64,000 nucleotides of DNA from Lachnospiraceae bacterium (lineage in GTDB: Bacteria; Bacillota; Clostridia; Lachnospirales; Lachnospiraceae): assembly GCA_015258065.1 (NCBI GenBank), contig JABZIZ010000003.1, positions 134,217 to 198,216 of the forward strand. Direction: 5' to 3'. Below are positions 33,955 through 42,675 of this stretch, in pieces. Within the stretch, counting starts at the first letter, position 1. Every line of letters starts with the position of its first letter. The notes under the pieces are model-generated. The model was not told the origin of the DNA. It worked only from the letters and a program-made list of their open reading frames with translations, and did not search any database. Both the position numbers and the translations under genes were made by a program.

Positions 33955-34551
33955 ATGAACGAAAAAACAAATACAAAAAAATCGAAGCGGCTGGTGTCTG
34001 CGGGCGTATTTATTGCCTTGTACTTTGTCGTATTTTTGATTATTGGAGTGTGCTGTATGCCGGTGCCGCCCCTTTATCTTTGTATGTCCAGCTTGATTGC
34101 TTTGGTAGCCGCTCCGGTTTATCTGATGTTGTTGGCAAAAGCGCCTATGCACGGCCCCATCTTTATTGCGGCTATGCTGCCCTGCCTGTTCCTTTTACTC
34201 CAGGGAAATATATGGGTGGTAGCTGTTACCGGCGCTGTAGCGGGGATTCTGGCAGAGGTCATCGCAGGTATTGGAAAGTTTCGCAACAATAAGCTGAACA
34301 TTCTAAGCTATCTATTCTTTTCTCAGAATTTGCTGGGCGGTTTCCTTCCTATCTGGATTATGCGAGATTACTTCTTTGCTGACACACTGGAACGTGGTAT
34401 GAGCGCAGATTTCTGCAACACACTGGAAGCTATGACGCCTACCTGGGTTTTGTTCCTGATGATTGCAGGAACCGTTATTTTTGCTTTGATTGGCTGCATG
34501 ATTGGCAAGAGGATGTTCAAGAAACACTTTGAAAAGGCTGGAATGGTATGA
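33955..34551 (+). CDS. MptD-family ECF transporter S component, copy 1
   Basis: A 198-residue integral membrane protein of the Trep_Strep/MptD family (PF09605), the substrate-binding subunit of an energy-coupling-factor importer. About six hydrophobic segments are seen. The family-typical tail is TPTWVLFLMIAGTVIFALIG followed by GKRMFKKHFEKAG. It is preceded by TTAGGAGGTAC. It overlaps the T component by 4 bp, and the T component overlaps the ATPase, so S, T and A are made together. The substrate is not known; metal complexes are inferred from the neighbours. Confidence 0.85.
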   Translation: MNEKTNTKKSKRLVSAGVFIALYFVVFLIIGVCCMPVPPLYLCMSSLIALVAAPVYLMLLAKAPMHGPIFIAAMLPCLFLLLQGNIWVVAVTGAVAGILAEVIAGIGKFRNNKLNILSYLFFSQNLLGGFLPIWIMRDYFFADTLERGMSADFCNTLEAMTPTWVLFLMIAGTVIFALIGCMIGKRMFKKHFEKAGMV

Positions 34552-35231
34552 TGGAGAAACGGGAAGTAAGATTTGATCTGCGGACAAAGTTCATGCTCAT
34601 ATTGGTTGTTAATCTCTTTTTACTTCTCAGTCATTCCGTGATTTTTGAATTGGTTTTGATATTCGGCTGTCTGCTGCTCATTACCATAGACGGGCAGGCA
34701 AAGAGCGCCTTTCACTTTTTGATTGTCTTTTTGATTATGCTCGGTATCGACCAGCTTTTGACGCCCTATATAAACGGCTTTTTCTTTACTTTGGTATCCT
34801 TTATCACAGTAGCATTGAGAAAGTTTTTGCCTTGTTTTATTCTAGGGAAATGGATTTTGACGAAAACGGAAGTCAGTGAGTTTGTTGCGGTTATGTGGAA
34901 GCTGCGGCTTCCACAGACCGCAATCATTCCGCTATCTGTAGTGTTCCGTTATTTCCCTACGATCAAAGAGGAATGGGCTTCTATCCGGGCTGCGATGAAA
35001 ATGCGGGGAATCCATGTCTCGCTGGAACATATTATGGTTCCGCTTTTGATGTCCGCAGTGAATGTCAGCGAGGAATTATCGGCAGCGGCATTGTGCCGCG
35101 GATTAGACAGTCCAGAACCGCATACCAGTTTGGTACAGGTAAGATTCCGCTTCTCTGATGTCCTTGTTTGGTGTATTACAGGAGCTTTGGCGATTGCTGC
35201 GATTATCTTGAAAGGGGTGGGTATTTTATGA
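34548..35231 (+). CDS. CbiQ-like ECF transporter T component, copy 1
   Basis: A 227-residue transmembrane coupling protein. It has about five hydrophobic segments, an N-terminal FDLRTKFMLILVVNLFLLL block and the cytoplasmic coupling helices with the Ala-Arg-Gly-like motifs (KMRGIH and ALCRGLD) that grip the ATPases in CbiQ proteins. Both ends overlap neighbouring genes by 4 bp. Confidence 0.86.
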   Translation: MMEKREVRFDLRTKFMLILVVNLFLLLSHSVIFELVLIFGCLLLITIDGQAKSAFHFLIVFLIMLGIDQLLTPYINGFFFTLVSFITVALRKFLPCFILGKWILTKTEVSEFVAVMWKLRLPQTAIIPLSVVFRYFPTIKEEWASIRAAMKMRGIHVSLEHIMVPLLMSAVNVSEELSAAALCRGLDSPEPHTSLVQVRFRFSDVLVWCITGALAIAAIILKGVGIL

Positions 35232-36694
35232 TTTCGTTTCAAAATGTTACCTACTCCTATCAGGAAAGCGGGGAACCCAAAAGTCTGGATTCCATCAATC
35301 TGGAGGTGAAGGATGGGAAATGTATTTTACTTTGCGGGAAAAGCGGCTGTGGAAAAACGACTATAACCCGTCTGCTCAATGGTATGATTCCCAATTTTTA
35401 CGAAGGAAAATTACAAGGAACTGTCATGGTGGATGGGAAAAATCTTTTTGATCTTCCCATGTATGAAATCTCTAAGCGAATTGGCAGCGTTTTTCAAAAT
35501 CCTCGGACGCAGTTTTACACTGTCAATACCACCAGCGAGATTGCTTTTGGCTGTGAAAACCTCGGAATGGAACCGCAGGAAATCGCTGAACGTGTGAAAC
35601 AGACAGCAAAAGATTTACAAATTGAGTATCTGCTGAATCGGAATATTTTTAATTTGTCCGGAGGGGAAAAACAAATCATCGCCTTTGCAAGCATTTATGC
35701 GATGTCCCCGCAAATCTATGTTCTGGACGAGCCATCCTCGAATCTGGATATTCAGGCGATTGAAAAGGTGAGGAAAATTTTAAGCCTGCTCAAACAGCAG
35801 GGCAAAACCGTCATCATTGCGGAACACCGCATCTATTACCTGAAAGATCTGATAGACCGTGCCATATATATGGAGGATGGCAAAGTTGTCGGGGAATATA
35901 CAATGGCAGAATTAGCTCGTTTGACCTATGAAGAACGGGTAAACAGCGGGATTCGGACGGTAGATTTACTGTCTTATCCGATTACGGCTCACCATGCGCG
36001 TTCATCCAGCCATACCATAGAACTAAAAGATATTCATTGTTTTTATGGGCAAACGGAGGCTTTGTCTATCCCTAAGCTGTCTATCCCATCGGGCCGGATT
36101 ACTGCAATCATTGGCACCAATGGGGCAGGAAAATCCACTTTTGTTTCCTGCATGTGCGGGCTTATGAAAAAGACAAAAGGAACATTCCTGCTGGATGGAA
36201 AAAAACAAAGTGCAAAAGAGCGGGTACGGGATAGCTACCTTGTCATGCAGGAGGTGAATCACCAGCTTTTCTCTGATAGTGTTAGAGAAGAAATTGTGCT
36301 GGGAAGCGGCGAATCTTCAGAAAATAATCTGCAAGAGATTATGACTGCACTGGATATTTCTGCTCTTTCAGAGCGCCATCCTATGACTTTATCCGGCGGA
36401 CAAAAGCAGCGGGTTATCATTGCTTCTGCCATGTTCTGCGGGAAAAAGTTTTTGTATTTCGATGAACCTACATCCGGCCTCGATTTTAGCCACATGATAC
36501 AGACTTGCCAGCTATTAAAACAACTCCAGAAAGAAGATGTTTTTCTTTTCATTATTACTCATGATTACGAATTGATTGCTTCTGTCTGCGATAGCGTGAT
36601 TCATGTTGAAAATGGACAGGTACAGGAACAATATCTATTAGACAGTGTTGGTACTGAAAAACTTCAAGCATTTTTCTCTCAATTAGAGGAATAA
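35228..36694 (+). CDS. double CbiO-like ECF ATPase, copy 1
   Basis: A 488-residue protein with two ABC ATPase domains in one chain, as in fused EcfA1-EcfA2. Domain 1 (about 1-230) has CGKSGCGKTT, LSGGEKQI, YVLDEPSSNLD and AEHR. Domain 2 (about 260-485) has IGTNGAGKST, LSGGQKQR, LYFDEPTSGLD and ITHD. I chose the ATG at 35228 (MISFQNVTY), which overlaps the T-component stop by 4 bp. It energises the S-T pair. It is the stand-alone counterpart of the N-terminal half of the fusion at 39346. Confidence 0.88.
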   Translation: MISFQNVTYSYQESGEPKSLDSINLEVKDGKCILLCGKSGCGKTTITRLLNGMIPNFYEGKLQGTVMVDGKNLFDLPMYEISKRIGSVFQNPRTQFYTVNTTSEIAFGCENLGMEPQEIAERVKQTAKDLQIEYLLNRNIFNLSGGEKQIIAFASIYAMSPQIYVLDEPSSNLDIQAIEKVRKILSLLKQQGKTVIIAEHRIYYLKDLIDRAIYMEDGKVVGEYTMAELARLTYEERVNSGIRTVDLLSYPITAHHARSSSHTIELKDIHCFYGQTEALSIPKLSIPSGRITAIIGTNGAGKSTFVSCMCGLMKKTKGTFLLDGKKQSAKERVRDSYLVMQEVNHQLFSDSVREEIVLGSGESSENNLQEIMTALDISALSERHPMTLSGGQKQRVIIASAMFCGKKFLYFDEPTSGLDFSHMIQTCQLLKQLQKEDVFLFIITHDYELIASVCDSVIHVENGQVQEQYLLDSVGTEKLQAFFSQLEE

Positions 36695-36823
36695 AAACAA
36701 AAAAGTCTACTAATAAAAAGTCAAGCAGAAATTTGAAAAATTAGTAGACAGAAATGGAGGTATCACAAAAAGACCACTGATATCGCTGGCCAGCAAAAGA
36801 ATAAATTTGCCCGCAAAAGGCAC

Positions 36824-36857
36824 TATAATAATTGTCAGGAGATTAGTTATATCTAAC
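36824..36857 (+). promoter_or_regulatory. araC2 promoter and operator
   Basis: A perfect TATAAT (36824-36829) with no convincing -35 is followed by ATTAG-ttatat-CTAAC (36842-36857). The lack of a -35 fits activator dependence. The operator matches those at 29227, 32903 and 37955 in half-sites and spacing. Confidence 0.55.
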
Positions 36858-36899
36858 CCAAGAATTAAGAACACAATCTCTCAAAACAAGGAGAGCACA

Positions 36900-37841
36900 A
36901 TGCAGGAATTAAAATATTTGATAGATAAGGAAATAATAAGGCGAGAGGAAGCCTTCATTACGGACATCATTTATCCTATGAAGAACGGAAGGGCGGATAT
37001 TCATTTGTATGATGTGTTTCCCGGTGTTCAACTGATGATAACAACTTTTGAAAGTGAAACCTGTTATCAGGATGGTATGGAGCAGGATGTCATCAGCATA
37101 AACCATTGCTTCAAAGGGCGGTTTGAATGTGTTTTTGACAACAGAAACTGTGCGTATATGGGTGAAGGCGATATTGCAATCAATAATGTTTTACATTCTC
37201 CCATTGCCTCATCCTTCCCTTTGAATTATTACTCCGGTTCCACCATAATTCTTTATCCACGGCTATGCAAAACAGTACCGGAATTGAACAGCTTCGGCAT
37301 AGATACAGATATTTTGACAAGGAAATATTCCTTGGATACTCGTTGTATGGTGTTTCGACGTAATGAGAATGTGGAACATATATACAGAGAATTGTATCGC
37401 AGCCTTACTCAACCGGAGTTGCCATATTTGCGCCTAAAAATATTGGAGCTGCTGTATCATTTTCAGGCCAGGCAGACTGTTCTGGAAGAAAATCACGAAT
37501 ATATGGCGAAACCATTGACTGAAAAAATTAAACATGTCAGGAACCATCTGATTGAAGATTTGGAACATTCTGTCAGCCTCAAGGAGCTGGCGGCAGAGCA
37601 TGAAATCAGCCTGACGCAACTGAAAACCAGCTTCAAACAGGTTTATGGCGAAACCCCTTATGTCTATTTGAAAAGATATAAGATGCACATAGCTGCAAAA
37701 CTGCTGTTGGAAACAAAGCAGCGTGTAATCGAAATTGCGGCGGCAATGGGGTATCAGAATCCAAGTAAGTTTACAGAGGCGTTTTTCTCCGTCATGGGAA
37801 AGAGACCTTTGGAATATCGAAAACAGAATGAAGAACAATAG
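36900..37841 (+). CDS. AraC-family transcriptional regulator 2
   Basis: A 313-residue regulator related in layout to araC1. The C-terminal DNA-binding domain has SLKELAAEHEISLTQLKTSF and VIEIAAAMGYQNPSKFTEAF and ends in PLEYRK. The N-terminal part (FPGVQLMITTF) aligns in character with FPGVVLQFHSF of araC1, so the two may sense related ligands. I chose the ATG at 36900 because AAGGAG lies 6 bases upstream; the frame reaches back to 36807 but would cover the promoter. It precedes transport copy 2. Confidence 0.87.
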   Translation: MQELKYLIDKEIIRREEAFITDIIYPMKNGRADIHLYDVFPGVQLMITTFESETCYQDGMEQDVISINHCFKGRFECVFDNRNCAYMGEGDIAINNVLHSPIASSFPLNYYSGSTIILYPRLCKTVPELNSFGIDTDILTRKYSLDTRCMVFRRNENVEHIYRELYRSLTQPELPYLRLKILELLYHFQARQTVLEENHEYMAKPLTEKIKHVRNHLIEDLEHSVSLKELAAEHEISLTQLKTSFKQVYGETPYVYLKRYKMHIAAKLLLETKQRVIEIAAAMGYQNPSKFTEAFFSVMGKRPLEYRKQNEEQ

Positions 37842-37940
37842 ATTGGAGTGTCATGTATGGCACTCCATTTTCTTTGACCTTTTGGATTATTTTTGTATTG
37901 CTGCGACTTTTCGGGGTAGATGAAGCAGTCGTTTCTCGTT

Positions 37941-37974
37941 TAAAATGTGTTGCAGTTAGCAGATGCTAACTGCA
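37941..37974 (+). promoter_or_regulatory. promoter and 10-bp-arm operator of transport copy 2
   Basis: A -10-like TAAAAT (37941-37946) is followed by TGCAGTTAGC-agat-GCTAACTGCA (37951-37974). This is the longest version of the shared GTTAG-N6-CTAAC site, with 10-bp perfect arms. It lies 71 bp before the S-component ATG. Confidence 0.6.
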
Positions 37975-38044
37975 TACTGCATACTACATAAAAATGAAAT
38001 GGCTTGGAATCTCCTGCTATTTTCAAGAAAGCGAAGGTGTCGTT

Positions 38045-38629
38045 ATGAAAACAAAACTTACTACAAAAGACTTAATTTCCGCAGGTGCATTCGGAGCAAT
38101 CTACCTTGTCCTGCTCACTGTATTATCGTCAATGATACTGCCTATCGTTCCAATACTCTATCTGGCAACACCGCTGATTGCCGGCATTATATTAGGCTCG
38201 GTGTATATGCTGTATTCATTGAAAGTCCCCCGCACCGGCTCTATTTTTATTCTCGCTGTGCTTGTAGGACTGATTACCTCTTTGGCTACTTTTTATCCGC
38301 TGATTGCCGCTATCGTATGGGGCGTGATTGCAGAACTTATCGTAGCCGGAAAACGCCGCAATTCTGCCAAAGCTCTTATCGCAAGCTACTGTGTGTTTAA
38401 CCTGACCTCGATGGGCCCGTTCTTTGCAATTTTGATTGCGAAAGATGCGTTTCTTTCCATCTGCACTACATATTATGGGGCTGAGTATGCTGCTACACTC
38501 GATTCTCTGACTCCGAATTGGATTATTGTAGTATTCATTGCACTGGCTCTGTTGGGCGGACTTCTGGGCGGTCTGTTCGGTAAGCGTATTCTGAGCAAGC
38601 ATTTTGTGAAAGCCGGTATTGTTGCGTAA
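38045..38629 (+). CDS. MptD-family ECF transporter S component, copy 2
   Basis: A 194-residue membrane protein homologous in layout to the S component at 33955: the LISAGAFGAIYLVLL start, about six hydrophobic segments and the C-terminal GKRILSKHFVKAG block match it. Divergence is large, so the two copies probably handle different substrates. I chose the ATG at 38045, with GAAGGTG upstream; the open frame starts at 37994 with no ribosome binding site. Its stop overlaps the T-component start (TAATG). Confidence 0.84.
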   Translation: MKTKLTTKDLISAGAFGAIYLVLLTVLSSMILPIVPILYLATPLIAGIILGSVYMLYSLKVPRTGSIFILAVLVGLITSLATFYPLIAAIVWGVIAELIVAGKRRNSAKALIASYCVFNLTSMGPFFAILIAKDAFLSICTTYYGAEYAATLDSLTPNWIIVVFIALALLGGLLGGLFGKRILSKHFVKAGIVA

Positions 38630-39330
38630 TGACGCAGAAAAATTCAAGAACTGTGTTAGATCCGAGAAGCAAGCTGGCAGTATTTGTCGCTGCTTGCTTC
38701 TCGACTTTTTCGGGTATGACGTATATTCAGGAGATTGCCTTGCTTCTGTTTTGCGGTATTACAATGCTGATTTGTAAAAAGTGGCGGTGGGCGTTGAATG
38801 TTTCCATTACATTTGCAGTTATGTTCTTATGTGACTTGTTTGTGGTGGGAAGATTGTCCGGCCCGCCCCAATATGTAGCCCTGTTGTTGTGCCATGTGCT
38901 TCGGTTTTTGCTTCCTCTGTTTGGCGCCTTTTATATTGTCACGAAAACCTCAACCGTGGGACAATATATCAGCGCGTTTATGGCGATGCACCTGCCAAAT
39001 GTGGTCATTATTCCCATAGCGGTCATGTTTCGTTTTTTGCCCACGCTGACAGAGGAATGGCAGGTCATCACACAGGCAATGCGTCTGCGTGGAATGGCTC
39101 TGTCCATAAAAAATGTACTGCGCCGCCCTCTGTATATGCTGGAAAATATGTTAGTGCCGTTTCTTTTGCAAAGTTCGGCGATTGTGGATGAAATGTCCGC
39201 AGCAGTTATGGCTCGTGGATTTGATAAAGACCATCCCCGAAGCAGTTTCCTTGAAGTGAAGATGAAGGCGCTGGATTGGATATTTGTTGCAGTTTCCGTC
39301 ATTGTCCTTGTATGGAATCTGCTTTGGTGA
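38629..39330 (+). CDS. CbiQ-like ECF transporter T component, copy 2
   Basis: A 233-residue transmembrane coupling protein. The N-terminus (VLDPRSKLAVFVAACF) is typical of CbiQ, with the usual hydrophobic segments and the coupling-helix motifs RLRGMA and VMARGFD. It begins one base inside the S-component stop codon and ends 15 bp before the fused ATPase gene, so all belong to one transcript. Confidence 0.86.
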   Translation: MTQKNSRTVLDPRSKLAVFVAACFSTFSGMTYIQEIALLLFCGITMLICKKWRWALNVSITFAVMFLCDLFVVGRLSGPPQYVALLLCHVLRFLLPLFGAFYIVTKTSTVGQYISAFMAMHLPNVVIIPIAVMFRFLPTLTEEWQVITQAMRLRGMALSIKNVLRRPLYMLENMLVPFLLQSSAIVDEMSAAVMARGFDKDHPRSSFLEVKMKALDWIFVAVSVIVLVWNLLW

Positions 39331-39345
39331 GAGGGGAAGTTTTTT

Positions 39346-42300
39346 ATGGTAACATTTGAAAATGTATCATTTTCCTATCAGACGGGTATGGAAACGCCTG
39401 CTTCCGCTGTAGTATTAAAAGATGTGAATCTGCACATCAAAAAGGGCGAATGTATTGTCCTGTGCGGAAAAAGCGGCTGTGGAAAAACCACAATGCTGCG
39501 TCTTGTCAATGGGCTTGCACCACATTTTTACGCTGGAAACCTACAGGGAGCTGTAAGGGTACATGGCATGGACATCCCCTCGTCTGATCTGCCGAAAATC
39601 TCAAGATTTGTGGGAAGTGTTTTTCAAAATCCACGGACTCAGTTTTTTCACATGGATACCACAGGGGAAATGGCATTTAATCTGGAAAATCAAAATATGC
39701 CAAGGGAGAAAATGAAAAAGCGGCTTGAGGAAGTCGCTTATCATCTGCATTTGGAGGAACTGCTGGAACGGGACATTTTTGAACTGTCCGGCGGAGAAAA
39801 ACAGCAGATTGCCTGTGGCTCTGTCTATGCGTCCTTGCCAGAGGTGGTGGTATTGGATGAGCCTTCGTCAAATCTGGACATGGAAAGCATACAAAAGCTA
39901 CAAAAGCTGATTCGCACCATGAAAGAGGACGGAAAGACAATTTTAATATCCGAACATCGCCTATGGTATCTTAGCGGAATGACTGACCGATATATCTTAA
40001 TGGATAACGGACGGATTATCAGGGAATGCGAGCCGAAAGAAATAAACGCACTGACACAGCAGGAAAGGACTGCTTTGGGACTTCGTGCAGTCAATCCGCA
40101 GCAGCTTCATATCATGCCCGAAACCGCGAATCGAAATTTGAATCAGGAACCGGCAATCGAAATCCACGGTCTGACCTTTAACCGTGGGCAGCGCCAGGTA
40201 TTGGATATTCGCCACTTGGCAATTCCAAAAGGAGCGATTGTTGCGGTCATTGGCGAGAACGGTGCAGGTAAGTCCACGCTGAGTTTATGCCTTGCGGGGC
40301 TTCTCAGGCATAACGGAACGATTATGATAGAAGGAAAAACAGTTCCGAACAAAAGACTGCCGGAAACAGCTTTCCTTGTCATGCAGGAGGCCGGACACCA
40401 GCTTTTTAGCGACAGTGTAATGGGTGAGCTTACGCTAAACAATCCTTCTTTAACAGAGGAACAGGCACAGGCGGTACTCCGTGAGTTAGGGTTGGCGGGA
40501 TTGGAAAACAGACACCCCGGTTCTCTTTCCGGCGGACAGCAGCAGCGGCTTGCTCTTGCAACAGCGATCTGTAACCGACGTCCGGTCATGCTGTATGATG
40601 AGCCAACCAGCGGACAGGATGGGGACAATCTGCTTCGCACCGTAGAAATCATACGAAAAGCGAACGAGAATGCCGTATGCTCTCTTATCGTATCCCATGA
40701 TCCGGAGCTGATTGCCCGCTGTGCCACACATATTTTACATATTCATGCAGGAGAAGTAAAAAAGCTCCTGCCATTAGATGAAAGGGGGAACATCTATATG
40801 TGGAAAGTATTTAGAGAAGATGCACAGATAAGAAAACCGCAAAAAACCGGTATTCCAAGATTGTTGGAATTTACGGCTCCATTTGGTCCCATGCTCTTTC
40901 TCTCCCAGCTTCTTGCCGGAGCGAGTGCACTATTGCTGTTAGCGCCGTTCCTTTGTGTTTATTTTGCCGCAAGGGAGCTTTTGGATTTCCTGCTTGGCGG
41001 CAGCATAGATGCGTCTGCGTTGGCGTACTGGGGGCTTTGGGCGCTTGGGTTTGAACTGGCAGGCTTGATTGTCAATTTTATTGCCCTGCTTTTGTCTCAC
41101 AAAGCTGCTTTTCATACGGAACAGAATTTGAAAATGGCAGTATTGGAACATCTGTCAAGGCTGCCTCTGGGATATTTTGAAGAAAACAGCAGCGGAAAAC
41201 TGCGGAAAATCATAGATGAAAACAGTAAACAGACAGAAAGCTATCTGGCACATCAGCTTCCTGACCTCGTAGGGGCACAGGTGTCTATGGTTGCTGCGGC
41301 GCTTCTCATGCTTGCGGTTGACTGGCGGATTGGACTTCCTGTGCTGGTGCTTATGATGATCGGTTTTGCGTTTCAAATGTCTATGATGGGTGAAGAAACC
41401 ATGAATTTTATGAAACGCTATCAGGATGCGCAAGAGGACATGAGCCATGAAGCGGTGGAGTACGTCAGAGGAATTTCCGTCATTAAAATCTTTGGTCAGT
41501 CCGTTCATTCGCTGCGCCGTTTCAAAGAAGCCATCCATGCCTACCGGGATGACGCCTTAGCCTATACGATGGCCTGCAAGCCGGGGTATGTGGCGTTTAA
41601 TACTGTGGTAAACTCCTCGTTTCTTGCCTTGATCCCGGCAGCCTTGATTGGTATGGCAGCCGCGGCAGATTTGGAAACATTTGCACAAAACTTTTTATTC
41701 TATTTGATTTTTGCACCTGCCTGTGCAGCTATGCTGAACAAATTGATGTATATGACCAACTACAAGATGCAGGCTGTGGAATCCATGCGGCGCATTGATG
41801 AAATCCTGCTGACAAGGGAGCAGGCAGAGCCAAGAGAGTTCAAACTGCCGCAGGGTAATGATGTAAGATTCGACCATGTGACCTTTACTTATCCTACAGG
41901 CGAGGGCCCTGCCATTTCCGATGTCAGCTTCCTTGCGAAAGGCGGAACCGTGACTGCTTTGGTGGGACATTCCGGCTCAGGCAAAAGTACCATAGGCTCT
42001 TTAATTCCACGGTTTTATGATATTCAGGAGGGGTGCATTTCCATCGGAGGCGTAGCACTTTCTTCCATGAACAGGAAGGCGTTGATGGAAAGAGTTGCCT
42101 TTGTATTTCAAAATCCAAAGCTGCTGAAAGCAAGCATTGAAGAAAATGTCCGGGGCGGGAAAAAGAACGCAACCGCAGAGGATATTTTGAACGCTCTGCA
42201 TTTAGCTGGATGTGATGATATTCTCGAAAAACTCCCCGATGGAATCCATACGATGATTGGAGGAAAAGGTGTATATCTTTCCGGTGGCGAAATACAGCGG

Positions 42301-42675
42301 CTCGCTATTGCGAGAGCAATATTGAAGGATGCCCCTATCATCGTTTTGGACGAGGCCACCGCTTTTGCAGACCCGGAAAATGAAGCACAGATTCAACAGG
42401 CATTGAAAGAACTGACAAAAAACAAAACGGTAATTATGATTGCGCACCGTCTCTCTACTATTACCGATGCAGACCAAATCATCGTGATGAAGGGCGGACA
42501 GATAGCGGAGTACGGCAGACATGAGGAATTAGCTGCAAGACAGGGCGAATATGCCCGTATGTGGACAGAATATCAGAAGTCAATTCGCTGGCAGATGGAT
42601 AACGTAGGAAACACCGCAGGGGTGCACCATGATGCCCTGAAAAGCGGGCAGGAACAGGAGGCTGCATCATGCTGA
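39346..42675 (+). CDS. fusion of a double ECF ATPase and an ABC half-transporter (three ATPase domains)
   Basis: A 1,109-residue frame. Residues 1 to about 478 are a double CbiO-like ATPase: Walker A CGKSGCGKTT at 40-49, LSGGEKQQ and VVVLDEPSS, then IGENGAGKST, LSGGQQQR and MLYDEPTSGQD. From Met-485 (ATG at 40798) the protein is an exporter-fold half-transporter: six helices, then GHSGSGKST, LSGGEIQR, IIVLDEATAFADPENE and IAHRLST. In copy 1 these parts are separate genes of 488 and 605 residues. AAAGGGGG lies 9 bases before the codon for Met-485, so a separate 625-residue product may also be made. No frameshift is visible at the junction. Confidence 0.88.
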   Translation: MVTFENVSFSYQTGMETPASAVVLKDVNLHIKKGECIVLCGKSGCGKTTMLRLVNGLAPHFYAGNLQGAVRVHGMDIPSSDLPKISRFVGSVFQNPRTQFFHMDTTGEMAFNLENQNMPREKMKKRLEEVAYHLHLEELLERDIFELSGGEKQQIACGSVYASLPEVVVLDEPSSNLDMESIQKLQKLIRTMKEDGKTILISEHRLWYLSGMTDRYILMDNGRIIRECEPKEINALTQQERTALGLRAVNPQQLHIMPETANRNLNQEPAIEIHGLTFNRGQRQVLDIRHLAIPKGAIVAVIGENGAGKSTLSLCLAGLLRHNGTIMIEGKTVPNKRLPETAFLVMQEAGHQLFSDSVMGELTLNNPSLTEEQAQAVLRELGLAGLENRHPGSLSGGQQQRLALATAICNRRPVMLYDEPTSGQDGDNLLRTVEIIRKANENAVCSLIVSHDPELIARCATHILHIHAGEVKKLLPLDERGNIYMWKVFREDAQIRKPQKTGIPRLLEFTAPFGPMLFLSQLLAGASALLLLAPFLCVYFAARELLDFLLGGSIDASALAYWGLWALGFELAGLIVNFIALLLSHKAAFHTEQNLKMAVLEHLSRLPLGYFEENSSGKLRKIIDENSKQTESYLAHQLPDLVGAQVSMVAAALLMLAVDWRIGLPVLVLMMIGFAFQMSMMGEETMNFMKRYQDAQEDMSHEAVEYVRGISVIKIFGQSVHSLRRFKEAIHAYRDDALAYTMACKPGYVAFNTVVNSSFLALIPAALIGMAAAADLETFAQNFLFYLIFAPACAAMLNKLMYMTNYKMQAVESMRRIDEILLTREQAEPREFKLPQGNDVRFDHVTFTYPTGEGPAISDVSFLAKGGTVTALVGHSGSGKSTIGSLIPRFYDIQEGCISIGGVALSSMNRKALMERVAFVFQNPKLLKASIEENVRGGKKNATAEDILNALHLAGCDDILEKLPDGIHTMIGGKGVYLSGGEIQRLAIARAILKDAPIIVLDEATAFADPENEAQIQQALKELTKNKTVIMIAHRLSTITDADQIIVMKGGQIAEYGRHEELAARQGEYARMWTEYQKSIRWQMDNVGNTAGVHHDALKSGQEQEAASC
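40783..40800 (+). promoter_or_regulatory. internal ribosome binding site and ATG inside the fusion gene
   Basis: GAAAGGGGG followed 9 bases later by an in-frame ATG at 40798. It has the strength and spacing of the normal gene starts in this operon and sits exactly between the ATPase and transporter halves. It may be a leftover of a two-gene state that still works. Confidence 0.6.
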
